Shown here one piece after another: positions 63,239 to 64,000 of a stretch of 64,000 bases of DNA. This DNA comes from Scardovia wiggsiae F0424. Its GTDB lineage: Bacteria; Actinomycetota; Actinomycetes; Actinomycetales; Bifidobacteriaceae. Position numbers and translations under genes: made by a program. Position 1 is the stretch's first letter. Each line of letters starts with the position of its first letter. The notes beneath the pieces were generated by a model that was given only the letters and a program-made list of their open reading frames with translations, was not told the DNA's origin and made no database searches. The stretch is from NCBI RefSeq assembly GCF_000269605.1, contig NZ_AKCI01000001.1, positions 682,001-746,000 of the forward strand. The letters run 5' to 3'.

Positions 63239-64000
63239 ATGCCTGACCGAAAGGGTGACGCAACTCCCCGGACATCGTCTTCCGCGCCCCATCATACTTC
63301 CCCCCGCGGGCTGTACAGCAAATCTGCATACGATACATACCGTATGCAGCAGGAACAGGCAAGAAAAGCAGGGGGAAATACAGCGCCGAGGAAGAAGCGC
63401 CCCTCTGGAGCCAGGCCGCGCAAAAAGCCTTCCGCCGTCCGCCCTATAGGGGTTTTCACTTCCCTTAAAGCTGAGCTGAGTATCCTCATTATCATTTCAA
63501 CAGCTATCACTTTCCTTATGTCGTGGTTCCTGCTGCAGTACGGTATCAGCGGATGGATAGCAATGCCCCTGACCCTTGCCGCCGCACTCGGGGTCACATA
63601 CATATTCTCCCATGGCCTGACCTCCCCTCTCGGTGAGATACGCGATGCGGCAGAACAGATGCAGGAGGGGAATTATGAGATCCGCGTTACTTCTGCAGTA
63701 TCCAGCCGTGACGAAGTGGGCCAGCTTGCACGGTCTTTCAATGCCATGGCAGAAGAACTGGAACATGCTGACCAGATGCGGCGCGACCTTATCGCAAACG
63801 TCAGCCACGAACTGCGTACCCCTGTTTCAGCGCTGCAGGCCCAGGTAGAGAATATGGCTGACGGCGTTATAGAGCCAACGCCTGCAAACCTGGATGGGCT
63901 GCTCAGCCAGACTATGCGCCTCACAGACCTTATTGCTTTCCTTCTTGATATGTCCCGCGTAGAGGCTGGGGCAGCAAGCCTGGAAATTACCGAATTCAAC
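63239..64000 (+). CDS. Sensor histidine kinase, 3' end outside window
   Basis: The first 254 residues are visible. A basic, Pro/Arg-rich cytoplasmic N-terminus of about 80 residues is followed by two membrane segments with almost no external loop (LSILIIISTAITFLMSWFLL, then AMPLTLAAALGVTYIF). A HAMP domain follows (SPLGEIRDAAEQMQEGNYEI), then the dimerisation helix with phospho-acceptor His190 in NVSHELRTPVSAL. The very short sensor loop suggests intramembrane sensing. It probably phosphorylates the adjacent OmpR-type regulator. The ATPase domain lies beyond the window. Confidence 0.93.
   Translation, partial: MPDRKGDATPRTSSSAPHHTSPRGLYSKSAYDTYRMQQEQARKAGGNTAPRKKRPSGARPRKKPSAVRPIGVFTSLKAELSILIIISTAITFLMSWFLLQYGISGWIAMPLTLAAALGVTYIFSHGLTSPLGEIRDAAEQMQEGNYEIRVTSAVSSRDEVGQLARSFNAMAEELEHADQMRRDLIANVSHELRTPVSALQAQVENMADGVIEPTPANLDGLLSQTMRLTDLIAFLLDMSRVEAGAASLEITEFN

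Noticed and set aside
1-64000. CRISPR array or cas genes
   Set aside because: No regularly spaced short repeats and no Cas-like protein were seen.

Overview
The window is a chromosomal segment of a high-GC Gram-positive bacterium, almost certainly a member of the Bifidobacteriaceae and probably one of the medium-GC genera such as Scardovia, Alloscardovia or Parascardovia. The main evidence is a complete xylulose-5-phosphate/fructose-6-phosphate phosphoketolase gene (25537-28014) followed by phosphate acetyltransferase and acetate kinase, which is the core of the bifid shunt. CarD, an ANTAR-type PdtaR regulator and the neighbourhood pyk / tRNA-Leu / pdtaR / polA / rpsA / coaE / uvrB are typical of Actinobacteria. 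By eye the core is near 50% GC, with clearly AT-richer islands. Layout: 1-1246 holds a partial histidine phosphatase and an anchored hypothetical protein. 1658-2818 is a PatB/MalY aminotransferase gene broken by one amber codon. 2983-8144 carries rpsD, a D,D-carboxypeptidase and pcrA on the minus strand. 8407-11748 carries a purine salvage pair (xpt and a xanthine/uracil permease) and an esterase. 11914-13396 has a carboxymuconolactone decarboxylase-cupin fusion and an NAD(P)-binding protein. 13730-20745 is an AT-rich minus-strand island read as vsr, C5-cytosine methyltransferase, a two-ATPase GHKL protein, a receiver-domain protein with an unknown effector, a zinc-ribbon protein and an SPFH/SHOCT protein. 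It is followed by a decayed small gene and a Fic gene with an early ochre codon. 22558-36745 is core metabolism: guaA, an SGNH hydrolase, xfp, pta, a BLIP-like exported protein, ackA and glgX. 36895-40222, next to tRNA-Pro, is a low-GC Firmicutes-like PadR/GyrI-like cassette lying between two copies of the left end of an IS1249-like element. 40302-63236 is core again: Nif3-like protein, polA, pdtaR, tRNA-Leu, a Nudix protein, an L,D-transpeptidase, pyk, terC, uvrB, coaE, rpsA, folD, a Zn/Mn ABC transporter, carD and glgB. The window ends with an OmpR-type response regulator and the start of its sensor kinase. The best candidate for an under-described system is the island at 15710-20745. A C5 methyltransferase and a Vsr mismatch endonuclease are translationally tied to a protein that has both a MutL/MORC/Hsp90-type and a histidine-kinase-type ATPase, plus a receiver-domain partner. 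No recognisable restriction endonuclease is present. The second is the passenger cassette at 37025-40222, whose promoter carries two near-identical palindromic operators, presumably for its own PadR protein.
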